Assembly (NCBI GenBank): GCA_025699075.1
Contig: JAILWG010000001.1
Span: forward strand, 310,001-374,000
Direction of reading: 5' to 3'
DNA: 64,000 bases
Source of the DNA: Candidatus Nitrosopumilus sp.
GTDB taxonomy: Archaea > Thermoproteota > Nitrososphaeria > Nitrososphaerales > Nitrosopumilaceae
Both the position numbers and the translations under genes were made by a program. Position 1 is the first letter of the stretch, and every line of letters begins with the position of its first letter. Shown piece by piece: positions 51,215-60,096 of this stretch. The notes beneath the pieces were generated by a model that worked only from the letters and a program-made list of their open reading frames with translations, was not told where the DNA came from and did not search any database.

Positions 51215-53708
51215 CTTTAAACTCTTTTTTCATACTTCTAAGGAATTTTGAGTTTATTCTAATTCTCTCCAGAGTTTGAGATTGAGTTCTTTCAGTTCCG
51301 GGAGTAGGATTCTTTTTGAAAAAGATTGTAATTTCTTTTTCCATAGAATCGTCTGCAACAGAGGCTATACTTGCAACAATTCTGTTAAAGAGAGGATTTC
51401 CATGACCAACTTTTTTGTTGAGTTTTTTCCAATTTTTCTTTAGCCAAGGCCACAAAACTTTATCGCCATATGGATTTCCAGCAACTTTCATTATTGGCAA
51501 CTGCATGTTTTGTGAACGAACTTGGGAAGTTTGAGAGAAATTAAGAGATTTTAAAAGTAATTTTTTGTCTTTGAACCCACATAGTGCACCTAAAAATCGG
51601 AGTTTTTCTTCCATTGTTTTTGCAGTTTTGTATAATTTTGTAAGTTCAGAGTGAGTTTTTGCATTTCCATTCCATGCAGCAATTGAACAAATAGGCTCTA
51701 CTAAATCAGGAGACAGAGAACTTGTGGATTTTAAGAATTTTCTGTATTTATCAAGCGCTTTATCAGTCACATCTTCATCATTCATCTTACCTAATACCGA
51801 TATTGTGAATCCACGTAGTAATGCATCAGTGTGTTTATCAGATTTTCGTGGCTCCCATCCCAGATTGGAAAGTATTTTTCTAAAGTAATTCACAGCATAT
51901 CCACGAATTTCTTCTGCAAATGGTTCATCAAATGCACGGAAATATAATGAGGCCAAATTATGTGCAACGTTAACTGATGCAAGATAGCTGTCTTCTTCAA
52001 AATAGGCATCCGAAAAGTCAAGATAGTTTCTTACTTGTTCATCTCCTGAAACACATAATGAAAATAAATCATTTTGAATAGCCCACCTGTCAATTGGAGC
52101 TATACGTTTTTCATCTACGAGCATTTTCAAGTCAAGTAAAATCCCTTCATCATATTTTACACGATAGAATCCCTTTCGTCCATAGTTGGCAACAAAACCC
52201 AAAGTATTTTTTGGTAATTTTACAGACATGGATTTCTTTGTGAATAATTTTTTGGAAATTTCTGATTCCAATCCAAGAGACAGTGGAATAGACCACAAAC
52301 CTTTACTGAATTTTTTTTCAGGTTCAAGCAAGTATCTTTTTTGTTTTAATTTTAGAGTATTCCCATCTTGATTAATTTCAACAAGAGGAAATCCAGGTTG
52401 TTTTAGCCAAGTATTGACCATTGATGAAACAGGCATTTTTGAAGCACGGCCAATCGCATCCCACAAATCTTGCCCCTTTGCATTTTGATATTTGAAATCA
52501 GAGAGATATTTTTTTAATCCTTTTTGGAAATTTGGTTCCCCAACATAGTTCTCCAGCATTCTTAACACACACCCTCCCTTATCATAAGAAATTGCATCAA
52601 AAATTTCACGAATCTCGGCTGGAGAATTTACTTTAACATCTATAGGATGAGTGGTTTTAAGAGAATCAAGACCCATGGCAACGTTCATTGCATCCTCAAC
52701 AAACTGATTCCACAAATCCCATTCAGGATAAAATTTATCAACAAATTTTGTTGCCATAAATGTTGCAAAGCTTTCATTTAGCCACAAATCATTCCACCAT
52801 TTCATAGTTACAAGATTACCAAACCATTGATGTGCAATTTCATGAGAAATTACCTCTGCAATGAATTGTTTTGTTCTAGTAGAGGAAGTTCTAGGATCAT
52901 AAAGCAGAATGGTCTCTCTGAAAGTAATTGCTCCCCAATTTTCCATTGCTCCAGCTGCAAAATCAGGAACTGCGATTAAATCCAGTTTTGGTAGAGGATA
53001 TTTTAGTCCAAAATACTTTTCATATGAAGTGAGAAGTCTTTTTCCTAAATCCAAAGAGAATTTTCCTTTGGATTTGTTTCCCTTAGTAGTGACAACCCTG
53101 ATCTGAATTTTTCCAACCTTTCCTGAGAGATATTCAAATTCACCAACTCCCAAATAGATCAAATATGTTGACATGACAGGAGTTCTAGAAAAATTATACA
53201 AAGTTTTGCTGCCAATTTTTTTCTTTGATTTAATTGGCATGTTTGAAATTGCAGTAAATCGGTTATCTGCAATAATGGAAATATCAAAGGTAGCTTTTGC
53301 CTCAGGTTCATCCCAACAAGGAAATGCTCTTCTGGCATCTGCGGCTTCAAATTGAGTGGTTGCAAGATATTTTGTCTTTCCATTTTGAACATATTGACTA
53401 CGATAAAATCCAAGCAGTCTATCATTTAGAATGCCTTGAAATTCCAAATCAATTGTGAACTTTCCTTTAATTTTCTCAGATAGTTTGATTTGCAATTCTT
53501 CTTTTTTCTCATTAGTTTTTGGAAAAGATTTGATGAGCTTTCCATTGGATTTTACCACACAGGAAGTGATTTTTAGCTCTGCACAATCCATAGTTATGAC
53601 ATTGGTGGATTTTTTACAATCTACAGAAATAATTTCGCTGCCAGCAAAAATGAATTTTTTAAGATCAGGTTCAAAAGTTAATTTATAGTTAATTGGAATT
53701 ACGTCCAC
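51207..53708 (-). CDS. M1-family (tricorn-factor-like) aminopeptidase
   Basis: The protein has 833 residues. The exopeptidase motif GAMENWGAITF and the zinc site HEIAHQWFGNLVTMKWWNDL, continuing to LNESFATFM, are intact. An N-terminal beta domain and an ERAP1-like C-terminal helical domain complete the family length. It trims peptides in the cytosol, since no signal peptide is visible. The start is GTG at 53708. It heads a two-gene operon with the small membrane protein. Confidence 0.93.
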   Translation of the reverse strand: MDVIPINYKLTFEPDLKKFIFAGSEIISVDCKKSTNVITMDCAELKITSCVVKSNGKLIKSFPKTNEKKEELQIKLSEKIKGKFTIDLEFQGILNDRLLGFYRSQYVQNGKTKYLATTQFEAADARRAFPCWDEPEAKATFDISIIADNRFTAISNMPIKSKKKIGSKTLYNFSRTPVMSTYLIYLGVGEFEYLSGKVGKIQIRVVTTKGNKSKGKFSLDLGKRLLTSYEKYFGLKYPLPKLDLIAVPDFAAGAMENWGAITFRETILLYDPRTSSTRTKQFIAEVISHEIAHQWFGNLVTMKWWNDLWLNESFATFMATKFVDKFYPEWDLWNQFVEDAMNVAMGLDSLKTTHPIDVKVNSPAEIREIFDAISYDKGGCVLRMLENYVGEPNFQKGLKKYLSDFKYQNAKGQDLWDAIGRASKMPVSSMVNTWLKQPGFPLVEINQDGNTLKLKQKRYLLEPEKKFSKGLWSIPLSLGLESEISKKLFTKKSMSVKLPKNTLGFVANYGRKGFYRVKYDEGILLDLKMLVDEKRIAPIDRWAIQNDLFSLCVSGDEQVRNYLDFSDAYFEEDSYLASVNVAHNLASLYFRAFDEPFAEEIRGYAVNYFRKILSNLGWEPRKSDKHTDALLRGFTISVLGKMNDEDVTDKALDKYRKFLKSTSSLSPDLVEPICSIAAWNGNAKTHSELTKLYKTAKTMEEKLRFLGALCGFKDKKLLLKSLNFSQTSQVRSQNMQLPIMKVAGNPYGDKVLWPWLKKNWKKLNKKVGHGNPLFNRIVASIASVADDSMEKEITIFFKKNPTPGTERTQSQTLERIRINSKFLRSMKKEFKDG

Positions 53709-53754
53709 ATTTGGTGTATTTTGGATGCACTTTAAGTAGATTTTCTATTTAGAT

Positions 53755-53916
53755 TTATGTCCAAGGATCAGATTTTTCATCCCAAGTAATTGCACTGTAT
53801 CCATATTCATCCAAGGAATGACTATTTTTCATAGAGATAAGAAGACACTCATCAGAACAATGAGTCATATCAGGATTTTTCATAAACTTTTCACAATTTT
53901 CACAATATTCTCCCAT
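53755..53916 (-). CDS. 53-residue Cys-containing miniprotein
   Basis: ATG 53916 gives MGEYCENCEKFMKNPDMTHC, continuing SDECLLISMKNSH. CENC plus HCSDEC makes a plausible four-cysteine zinc site. It ends 47 bases upstream of the M1 start, on the same strand. The family is not recognised. Confidence 0.5.
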   Translation of the reverse strand: MGEYCENCEKFMKNPDMTHCSDECLLISMKNSHSLDEYGYSAITWDEKSDPWT

Positions 53917-54024
53917 GTCAAATAATCAAGCAAATTAATTCATATTATAATTATAGACAATTATCAAATTTGAGAACATATTGTAGCCACTGAATCATCT
54001 TTATATTCAATCCATTATAGATAT

Positions 54025-54615
54025 TTGTATAAATTGGATTCAATAAAACGACAACTACACACTCCAAAAAAAGAGAAAACACGTAGTGTGACCTATCGTC
54101 TACCGGTAAAACTTGTAGAAGAGTTAGAAGCAGAAGCAGCCAATAAGAACATCTCCCACAACGTCATGGCTAAACAAATTTTAGAAAAATATGTCCAATG
54201 GGACAGATTTGCAGAAAAAATCGGCATCATACCAGTCCCAAAAAAAATTCTCGATACATTAGGTATTGACATGACTGCAGAAGAAATCAACGAAATAATT
54301 AATGTGATTAAACCGTTTATTAAAAACACAGTTCTGTTTATCAAAGGAAAATACGATTTGAAAAGATGTATTGAAACTTTAGAGGATTACATGCGCGCAT
54401 CAGGTATGAAATCAGATCATAGAATAGAAGGAGATATGCATCATTTTATCATTCAGCATGAATTAGGAGGTAACTGGTCAATATTCACAGAACAGTTATT
54501 GCAAGAAATTTTCAAAGAATTTTTGCCAGATTCAAAAATGAAATGTCAAACAACAGAATCAACAGTTATTGCAACAATAGGGTTAGGAGAAGATTTCAGC
54601 GAACATGAGTATTAA
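54025..54615 (+). CDS. Ribbon-helix-helix regulator with QHELGGNW C-terminal domain, paralogue 3
   Basis: The product has 196 residues: TRSVTYRLPVKLVEELEAEA and SHNVMAKQILEKYVQ (ribbon-helix-helix), then the shared helical module GIDMTAEEINEIINVIKPFI and FIIQHELGGNWSIFTEQLLQ. TTG 54025 opens the frame, and TTG 54034 is another possible start. TTATATTC at about 54000-54007 fits either. It converges on the HTH gene at 54624. Confidence 0.7.
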   Translation: MYKLDSIKRQLHTPKKEKTRSVTYRLPVKLVEELEAEAANKNISHNVMAKQILEKYVQWDRFAEKIGIIPVPKKILDTLGIDMTAEEINEIINVIKPFIKNTVLFIKGKYDLKRCIETLEDYMRASGMKSDHRIEGDMHHFIIQHELGGNWSIFTEQLLQEIFKEFLPDSKMKCQTTESTVIATIGLGEDFSEHEY

Positions 54616-54623
54616 AAAGAAGA

Positions 54624-54953
54624 TTAGTTTTTGTTAAAAACCACATCCACTTCAATTTTCCCATCATGAAAACTAGTGTTCACTTCTCGGATTTTGCTCT
54701 TGTACAAAAATAATCTCTTTCCTTCATCAGTAATCACCCCAGAAGTTCGGATCATTTTTGAATCATGTAGTTGTTGAATGCGCCTATATACAGTACTGAG
54801 AGGAATTTCTTTTTCTCGAGATATCTCGATGGCAGATTTTGGAGTATCCATTATTGCCTCTAAAATTGCTCTACAATATTTATCAGAAAGAATTTCTAGA
54901 AAAGAGTCTTTTCTTTCTGGTTCTTCTATTTTTAATTGATTTAGGACTTGCAT
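54624..54953 (-). CDS. Winged-helix (ArsR-like) transcriptional regulator
   Basis: The product has 109 residues. FLEILSDKYCRAILEAIMDT and KEIPLSTVYRRIQQLHDSKM form the recognition unit. A short C-terminal beta hairpin follows (FHDGKIEVDVVF). The frame extends to 55016, but a TGATATAA element at 54974-54981 is centred 25 bases before ATG 54953. It lies directly downstream of the tfb gene on the same strand. Confidence 0.8.
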   Translation of the reverse strand: MQVLNQLKIEEPERKDSFLEILSDKYCRAILEAIMDTPKSAIEISREKEIPLSTVYRRIQQLHDSKMIRTSGVITDEGKRLFLYKSKIREVNTSFHDGKIEVDVVFNKN

Positions 54954-55022
54954 AATATTACTAGGTGATGTTATGATATAATTAGTCAGAAGACACATGT
55001 GTGCATTGCAAGACAAAAATGA

Positions 55023-55925
55023 TTAAGGTTTTACAGATTGTTCAGCTTTTAATCCCTTATACCGATTTCTTATCGTAACTTCTGTAACTCCTGCAGCTTC
55101 AGCAAGATCTCTTTGTGTGATTGAAACACCGTTCTTAACACAAGAGAGGTACAGAGCAGTTGCGGCAAGACCCATAGGATCTTTTCCAGCAGATTCTTTT
55201 CGTTCTTGTGCCTCTTTGAGCACTTTGACAGCATATCGTTTGGTTTTTTCAGATATCTCAAGTTTGCTAGATATTCTTGCAATACATTGAATAGAATCCA
55301 CCACAGGCATTTTTAGTTCCAATTCATGATGCAGTAATCTATAACATCTTGCAATGTCTTTTCGTTTTACATTTGCAGCATCTGCAACATCTTTTAGTGT
55401 TCTAGGTGTTTCAGTATCTCTACATGCAGCATAAAGAGATGCGGCAATCATAGCAGAAATTGATCTTCCACGAACTAATTTCTTCTCCAATGCCTTTCTG
55501 TAAATGTATGCTGCTTTTTCTAAAACATTTGCAGGAATTGAAACTTTGTCTTTTAATTTATTTAAATCACTTAGAGCTTGTCTCAAATTTCTATCCACAG
55601 GAGCATGAACTTGACTTCGACTATCCCATGTTCGCAATCTCTCAATAGTACTTTTCATAGATGTAGAGAGAGGTTTTCCAGAAGCATCTTTGTTTAAAGG
55701 ATTAATCACAGTAGACAACCCCATGTCATGAATCATCAAAGAGGAAGGTGCACCAGTTCTTGCAGGATCCGACCCACCATCTTTTTGAAATGATCTCCAC
55801 TCAGGTCCAGACTCTTGAGATTTTTCAGTAATCACATACCCACATTTTCCACAAAATTGTTCCCCTGTAACTTCATCAGTTAGCAAAGAATTTTTTCCAC
55901 AACGGGCACATGTAGGATTATCCAT
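55023..55925 (-). CDS. tfb: Transcription initiation factor B (TFB)
   Basis: The factor (300 residues) bridges TBP and RNA polymerase at promoters. The N-terminal zinc ribbon has C6, C9, C25 and C28 (TCARCG...FCGKCGY), the B-reader region contains GPEWRSFQKD, and two cyclin folds follow, each with a recognisable repeat (GRSISAMIAASLYAACRDTE and DPMGLAATALYLSCVKNG). The ATG at 55925 is chosen over the longer frame because it places the ribbon at the N-terminus. Several TFB copies are usual in this lineage. Confidence 0.94.
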   Translation of the reverse strand: MDNPTCARCGKNSLLTDEVTGEQFCGKCGYVITEKSQESGPEWRSFQKDGGSDPARTGAPSSLMIHDMGLSTVINPLNKDASGKPLSTSMKSTIERLRTWDSRSQVHAPVDRNLRQALSDLNKLKDKVSIPANVLEKAAYIYRKALEKKLVRGRSISAMIAASLYAACRDTETPRTLKDVADAANVKRKDIARCYRLLHHELELKMPVVDSIQCIARISSKLEISEKTKRYAVKVLKEAQERKESAGKDPMGLAATALYLSCVKNGVSITQRDLAEAAGVTEVTIRNRYKGLKAEQSVKP

Positions 55926-56049
55926 TTTAGTTTCCCATCCTAACAATTGAAATATTGTAAATGAGCATATGTTCTGACATGATTTAGAAGCATTTCTCAT
56001 CTATAAGAAGGGTGAGTATTTTCTTGCAGTGACACAGAAATTTTAGATT

Positions 56050-56313
56050 TTATGCACCAACTATAATTTCAGGAGAAGACATGCCTCCATAGCCAGGGTC
56101 AATGGTTTGTTTTGGATTTAACGATGTGTCATGATGACATGCCTTGTTGCAGACAGGGCAAAATTTTCTATCAAGTACAATGCACTGGCAGATGTGATTT
56201 TTAACATAGGCTTGCGCAGCTTGATTCCATTCACCTGTTCCGTTACAATAAACACAGATGTTTGTAGATGACGAACCAACACCTTTACAAAAATCACAAT
56301 AGTCTTCAGTCAT
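56050..56313 (-). CDS. DnaJ-like zinc-finger protein (87 aa)
   Basis: DYCDFCKGVGSSS and CVYCNGTGEW are CxxCxGxG-type units as in the DnaJ cysteine-rich domain. A second cluster, CQCIVLDRKFCPVCNKACHH, follows. There is no J domain. It may bind zinc and assist protein folding or sulphur transfer, which is speculative. Confidence 0.65.
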   Translation of the reverse strand: MTEDYCDFCKGVGSSSTNICVYCNGTGEWNQAAQAYVKNHICQCIVLDRKFCPVCNKACHHDTSLNPKQTIDPGYGGMSSPEIIVGA

Positions 56314-56414
56314 ATCTTATCGACACTTATGCAACATTAATCAATATATTTGAAGAGGTAAACCAGTGAAAATCAAATAAAGCTTTTAAAATATCCCAAA
56401 TTACAACTATAATT

Positions 56415-56837
56415 ATGAAGCAAAAAGTAGCATCTCGCAGTATCAAAATTTTAGTTGCCAAATTAGGATTAGATGGTCACGATAGAGGGGCACTGGTACT
56501 ATGTAGGGCATTTAGAGATGCTGGAATGGAGGTTATTTATTCAGGACTTTTTGCCACTCCAGACAGAATTGCACAAATTGCAGAAGATGAAGATGTAGAT
56601 GCAATTGCAATGAGTTTGTTAAATGGTGCACATGGAACATTGTTCCCAAGAGTAGTTAATGCGCTAAAAAAGAAAGGAATCAAAGATGTGTTAATAGTAG
56701 GAGGAGGAGTAATCCCTGAAATTGATCATGATGAACTTGTAAAAGCAGGAGTGGATCATGTATTTGGACCAGGAACACCACTACCTACAATCATAGACCA
56801 CATAACAAATGGTGTTTCTAAATTAAGAAAAATATAA
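56415..56837 (+). CDS. mcmA2: Methylmalonyl-CoA mutase, small (cobalamin-binding) subunit
   Basis: The 140-residue Rossmann-like B12 domain has the base-off motif D20-x-H22-x-x-G25 in LGLDGHDRGA, followed by LLNGAHGTLFPRVVNALKKK and LIVGGGVIPEIDHDEL. It partners the large subunit at 48238. A CTTTTAAAATATC box at about 56384-56396 precedes the ATG by roughly 26 bases. The subunits are 6.6 kb apart, so their balance depends on separate promoters. Confidence 0.94.
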   Translation: MKQKVASRSIKILVAKLGLDGHDRGALVLCRAFRDAGMEVIYSGLFATPDRIAQIAEDEDVDAIAMSLLNGAHGTLFPRVVNALKKKGIKDVLIVGGGVIPEIDHDELVKAGVDHVFGPGTPLPTIIDHITNGVSKLRKI

Positions 56838-56846
56838 GAAAAAAGA

Positions 56847-57845
56847 TTATTCTGTGGAATCAGGCCACATCATTTTGCGCATTTCTTTACCAACTTTTTC
56901 AATTTGGTGTTCATCATATTCTTTCATGTATTTGTCAAATGCATCTTTGCCGTTTTTCTGATATTCAGAAATCCACTCATTGTTGAATGTACCATCTTGA
57001 ATCATGGTGAGAACTTTTTTCATGTTCTCTTTGTTTGCTGAATCCATAACCATAGGTCCACGAGTTAATCCACCATATCTGGCAGTTTCACTAACGCGTC
57101 TCCACATTCCATTAATGCCATATCTCTGAATCATATCTACAATGAGTTTGAGTTCATGTAAAACTTCAAAGTATGCAATTTCTGGTTGGTATCCTGCCTC
57201 AACAAGAGTTTCAAATGCATTTGTAACCATAGAAGCTGCTCCACCGCAAAGGTCTGCTTGTTCACCAAACCAATCAGTTTCTACCTCTTCTTTGAAAGCA
57301 GTTTTGATTAATCCAGCTCTTGCACTACCAATTGCTTTTGCAATTCCTAGCGTTCTATCCCAAGCCTTTCCTGTAGAATCTTGTTCTACAGCAACAATTG
57401 CAGGAGTTCCAAAATTATCAAGATATGTCTCTCTAACTTTAGAGCCAGGTCCTTTTGGTGCAATCATGATTAAATCTACATTGCTTGGAGCTTCAATCCA
57501 TTTCCAATAGATTGCAGCTGCATGAGAAAATGACAATGCTTTTCCATCTGAAAGATTTGGTCCGATTTCATCTTTGTATACTTGACCTTGAATCATATCA
57601 GGAATCAATATGTGAACAATGTCTGCTTGTTTTGTTGCATCTGCAACAGACATTACTTTGTGACCATCAGCTTCAGCCTTTTTCCAGCTATTACCGCCTT
57701 CCTTAAGACCAATTATCACGTTAAGACCAGAGTCTTTCATGTTGTTTGCTTGTGCGTCACCTTGAATCCCATAACCAATTACAGCAATTGTTTCATCTTT
57801 AATTGGATCAAGACTGATATCGGCATCTTTCCATGTTTTTGCCAT
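56847..57845 (-). CDS. ilvC: Ketol-acid reductoisomerase (class I)
   Basis: The product has 332 residues. The N-terminal Rossmann domain has IAVIGYGIQGDAQANNMKDS. The knotted C-terminal domain contains EVETDWFGEQADLCGGAASM and EIAYFEVLHELKLIVDMIQR, with the magnesium-binding Asp and Glu. It makes dihydroxy acids for valine, leucine and isoleucine. A TAATATTTGC element lies about 25 bases upstream of the ATG. It ends 9 bases after convergent mcmA2. Confidence 0.95.
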   Translation of the reverse strand: MAKTWKDADISLDPIKDETIAVIGYGIQGDAQANNMKDSGLNVIIGLKEGGNSWKKAEADGHKVMSVADATKQADIVHILIPDMIQGQVYKDEIGPNLSDGKALSFSHAAAIYWKWIEAPSNVDLIMIAPKGPGSKVRETYLDNFGTPAIVAVEQDSTGKAWDRTLGIAKAIGSARAGLIKTAFKEEVETDWFGEQADLCGGAASMVTNAFETLVEAGYQPEIAYFEVLHELKLIVDMIQRYGINGMWRRVSETARYGGLTRGPMVMDSANKENMKKVLTMIQDGTFNNEWISEYQKNGKDAFDKYMKEYDEHQIEKVGKEMRKMMWPDSTE

Positions 57846-57881
57846 AATTAAAGCAAGAATATTGCAAATATTAACTATGAT

Positions 57882-58004
57882 TTAGATTTCAATTATTTTC
57901 TCACAAGAACGACATTTTACAGTGACAGTTTCACCAGGGAGTCTAATGAATCTCTTTGAACCACATTTTGGACAGATTGGACAAGCACGTAGAGGTTCTC
58001 CCAT
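57882..58004 (-). CDS. 40-residue zinc-ribbon miniprotein
   Basis: ATG 58004 gives MGEPLRACPICPKCGSKRFI, then VTVKCRSCEKIIEI. The cysteines form a CxxC...CxxC ribbon like those of small RNA-polymerase-related proteins. A TTTAATAAAATC element (about 58021-58034) is centred 24 bases upstream. The role is unknown. It lies between ilvC and the SelB-like gene on the same strand. Confidence 0.65.
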   Translation of the reverse strand: MGEPLRACPICPKCGSKRFIRLPGETVTVKCRSCEKIIEI

Positions 58005-58038
58005 ATTCAATTACAGATTTTGATTTTATTAAATCAGC

Positions 58039-58959
58039 TTATTGGATTGTGCCACTACCAAGAATTCTAATGGTAGGAGATTCAGGTTTTAGAATAACTG
58101 CAATTTGTCCTTTCTTACAAACAATTGGCTTTTCAAACGTTAGTTTTAGAGGAGATATTGATGAAAATTTTGCAGCTTTGATTTGTAAACCAATACTAAC
58201 TAGGCACCCTTGATTTTCTGCAATTTCACTTTTGTAAAAAGGACTCTTTTGAAAATCAATCTCAATCTCAGTTTTTACATCAACTGCACCTTCTAGAGAA
58301 ATTACATCACCACGACTAACTTCATCAGGTTTTACACCTTTTACTGCCAATCCAACTCTTGCAGGGCATATGGATTCTGGCACAGGATCATCATGCATTT
58401 GTATAGATTTTATTAAAACATCAATTCCAGCAGGATATAATTTCAAATTATCATATTGTTTTACAGATCCATTTGTCACCTTGCCTAAAATGACAGTTCC
58501 AACACCTTTCACATCAAAACAGTGATCAATTAGTAATTCAGAAGAATCATCGTTTGTAATAGGTTCAAGTTTGTCCATCTCTTCCTTGATTTTATCTTGT
58601 TCTACTTTGATGTAATTTTCTACCACTGTTCCTTTAATCATCATATCTAGTTTAGATTCATCAACGTCAAAGGTATGAGACAAAATTCCTTTTTCTTTTT
58701 TCATAGAGTCAAGTGCAATGATTTGTTCTCCTGTAAATTTATCTAATTTGTCAACATGAAATATCACATACTCAGCCAAATTAATTGCCTGGAATAAGGG
58801 TTGAATTTTGTCAGGAAATCCATTTGGAATCACCCATGTTTTGATAATGTCCGATTCTTTTCTATCGTAAAGCGTAAGATCAGATTCAGTACCTTTTTTT
58901 CCAAATTCAGATGCAATTTCTTGTTTACCTAAAACAACAAAATTTACAGATCTAACCAT
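58039..58959 (-). CDS. Degenerate SelB/EF-Tu-like protein (aSelBL type)
   Basis: The product has 306 residues. The C-terminal two thirds align in pattern with EF-Tu/SelB domains 2 and 3: HCFDVKGVGTVILGKVTNGS, ALLxV-like RVGLAVKGVKPDEVSRGDVI and a final barrel. The N-terminal part has the G-domain order but no P-loop GxxxxGK, no DxxG and no NKxD, so it should not bind GTP normally. This agrees with the archaeal SelB-like (aSelBL) proteins, whose role is unknown. No selenocysteine machinery is visible here. Confidence 0.75.
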   Translation of the reverse strand: MVRSVNFVVLGKQEIASEFGKKGTESDLTLYDRKESDIIKTWVIPNGFPDKIQPLFQAINLAEYVIFHVDKLDKFTGEQIIALDSMKKEKGILSHTFDVDESKLDMMIKGTVVENYIKVEQDKIKEEMDKLEPITNDDSSELLIDHCFDVKGVGTVILGKVTNGSVKQYDNLKLYPAGIDVLIKSIQMHDDPVPESICPARVGLAVKGVKPDEVSRGDVISLEGAVDVKTEIEIDFQKSPFYKSEIAENQGCLVSIGLQIKAAKFSSISPLKLTFEKPIVCKKGQIAVILKPESPTIRILGSGTIQ

Positions 58960-59171
58960 AAATTTTGATTTAAAATCTATCTTATGAAGTTTTGATTTTT
59001 AAAAATCATAATGAAAGATGATATTTTTAATATAGTTATTACAAAATCCTGAACAATATTGATTAGATTAGATCAATTGTTCTAGACAAGATTCAGTAAA
59101 AAAATTACAGTTAACACCATTCATTAAATTTTATTCAGAATATAATCTAAAAAGAACTTTAACAGTTCAAC

Positions 59172-59258
59172 ATGGATACTCAGAAAGATCAGCATCATCA
59201 TTCTGCTCATCCAAGATGTGAAGATGGTATAGAATGGATTTGTTCTTTGACCCACTAA
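59172..59258 (+). CDS. Possible 28-residue His-rich microprotein
   Basis: ATG 59172 gives MDTQKDQHHHSAHPRCEDGI, then EWICSLTH. Five histidines and two cysteines could bind metal. An ATATAATC element is centred 28 bases upstream. It lies in the 380-base gap between the SelB-like gene and the hydrolase gene. Evidence is weak. Confidence 0.3.
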   Translation: MDTQKDQHHHSAHPRCEDGIEWICSLTH

Positions 59259-59290
59259 TCAGTTTCATAATAAAGTATGAAGTTCATTTT

Positions 59291-59300
59291 TTATATAAAA
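59291..59300 (+). promoter_or_regulatory. Strong TATA box with no clear gene downstream
   Basis: TTATATAAAA preceded by T-rich sequence is one of the best TATA matches in the window. A start near 59321 would run into the 3' end of the hydrolase gene on the opposite strand. Only a 28-residue frame (ATG 59338) follows. It may drive an antisense or non-coding RNA. Confidence 0.3.
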
Positions 59301-59341
59301 GAATAACGCACCAATCATACTAAACTTGTACGTCCAAATGA

Positions 59342-60094
59342 TTACGGAAAGGAATTCAAAACCTGGGCATAACTGGCAAATCGATGATTTTTTGGTTTTA
59401 CCAATTTTTGACGATATTTCTTGACAGGCTTGCCTGAAGCACCGTTTAGACCAAGAGGTCCCTTGACATATTTTTCATTATTTGCCCAATTAAGAACCTC
59501 ATCGTTAGGAGCATAGTGGTTTACAATTTTGGAATTAATCACAGACTGGAGTATCTTTCCATATTTTTTTGAAGAAGGCACATCTTCGGTTATTGATGCA
59601 CCAAAAAAATATACTCCTTCAATTATTCCTATATTTTGTTTTTTTCTTGAAAGATATTCAACAGTACTCAAAATAACTTGAGAACCTAAAGAATGACCAA
59701 TCAATCGAATCTTAGTTTTTGGACTAACTGTTTTGAAATCTTCAATGAACTTGCCAAGATTTTTTCCATTCTTTTTTGCAATTTTTTGTCCTACAGCAAG
59801 TGCATGTTTTGCATGTTGTATCAAATGAGCTCCCCTAGTGTTTGAATCATAGCTGAATCCAACAACAGGATAAGAGTATCCCAATTTGCACAGTTTGTTT
59901 TTTGCTAAAACAACTTTGGCAATTGCTCCAGCATTATCATTTCGTAACCCATGAATCATTATGGTGAGTTCTTTTGAATCAATTAATTTTTCGAATTCCC
60001 TTTTGGGATATGTAAAATAAGAGTTATTTTTCAATGTTTTACCGTTAGAAAGATCATAGTAACCCCGTGTAGAAATTCTCAAAATTGGTTTCAT
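59342..60094 (-). CDS. Alpha/beta hydrolase (lipase/esterase-like)
   Basis: The product has 250 residues. The oxyanion segment is TIMIHGLRND, the nucleophile S135 lies in GHSLGS, and D198 (YAPNDEVL) and H237 (NHRFASY) complete a plausible triad. There is no signal peptide, so it is cytosolic. The substrate is unknown. It starts 2 bases after metG and is the last gene of the ahcY-metG operon. Confidence 0.8.
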   Translation of the reverse strand: MKPILRISTRGYYDLSNGKTLKNNSYFTYPKREFEKLIDSKELTIMIHGLRNDNAGAIAKVVLAKNKLCKLGYSYPVVGFSYDSNTRGAHLIQHAKHALAVGQKIAKKNGKNLGKFIEDFKTVSPKTKIRLIGHSLGSQVILSTVEYLSRKKQNIGIIEGVYFFGASITEDVPSSKKYGKILQSVINSKIVNHYAPNDEVLNWANNEKYVKGPLGLNGASGKPVKKYRQKLVKPKNHRFASYAQVLNSFP

Positions 60095-60096
60095 GT

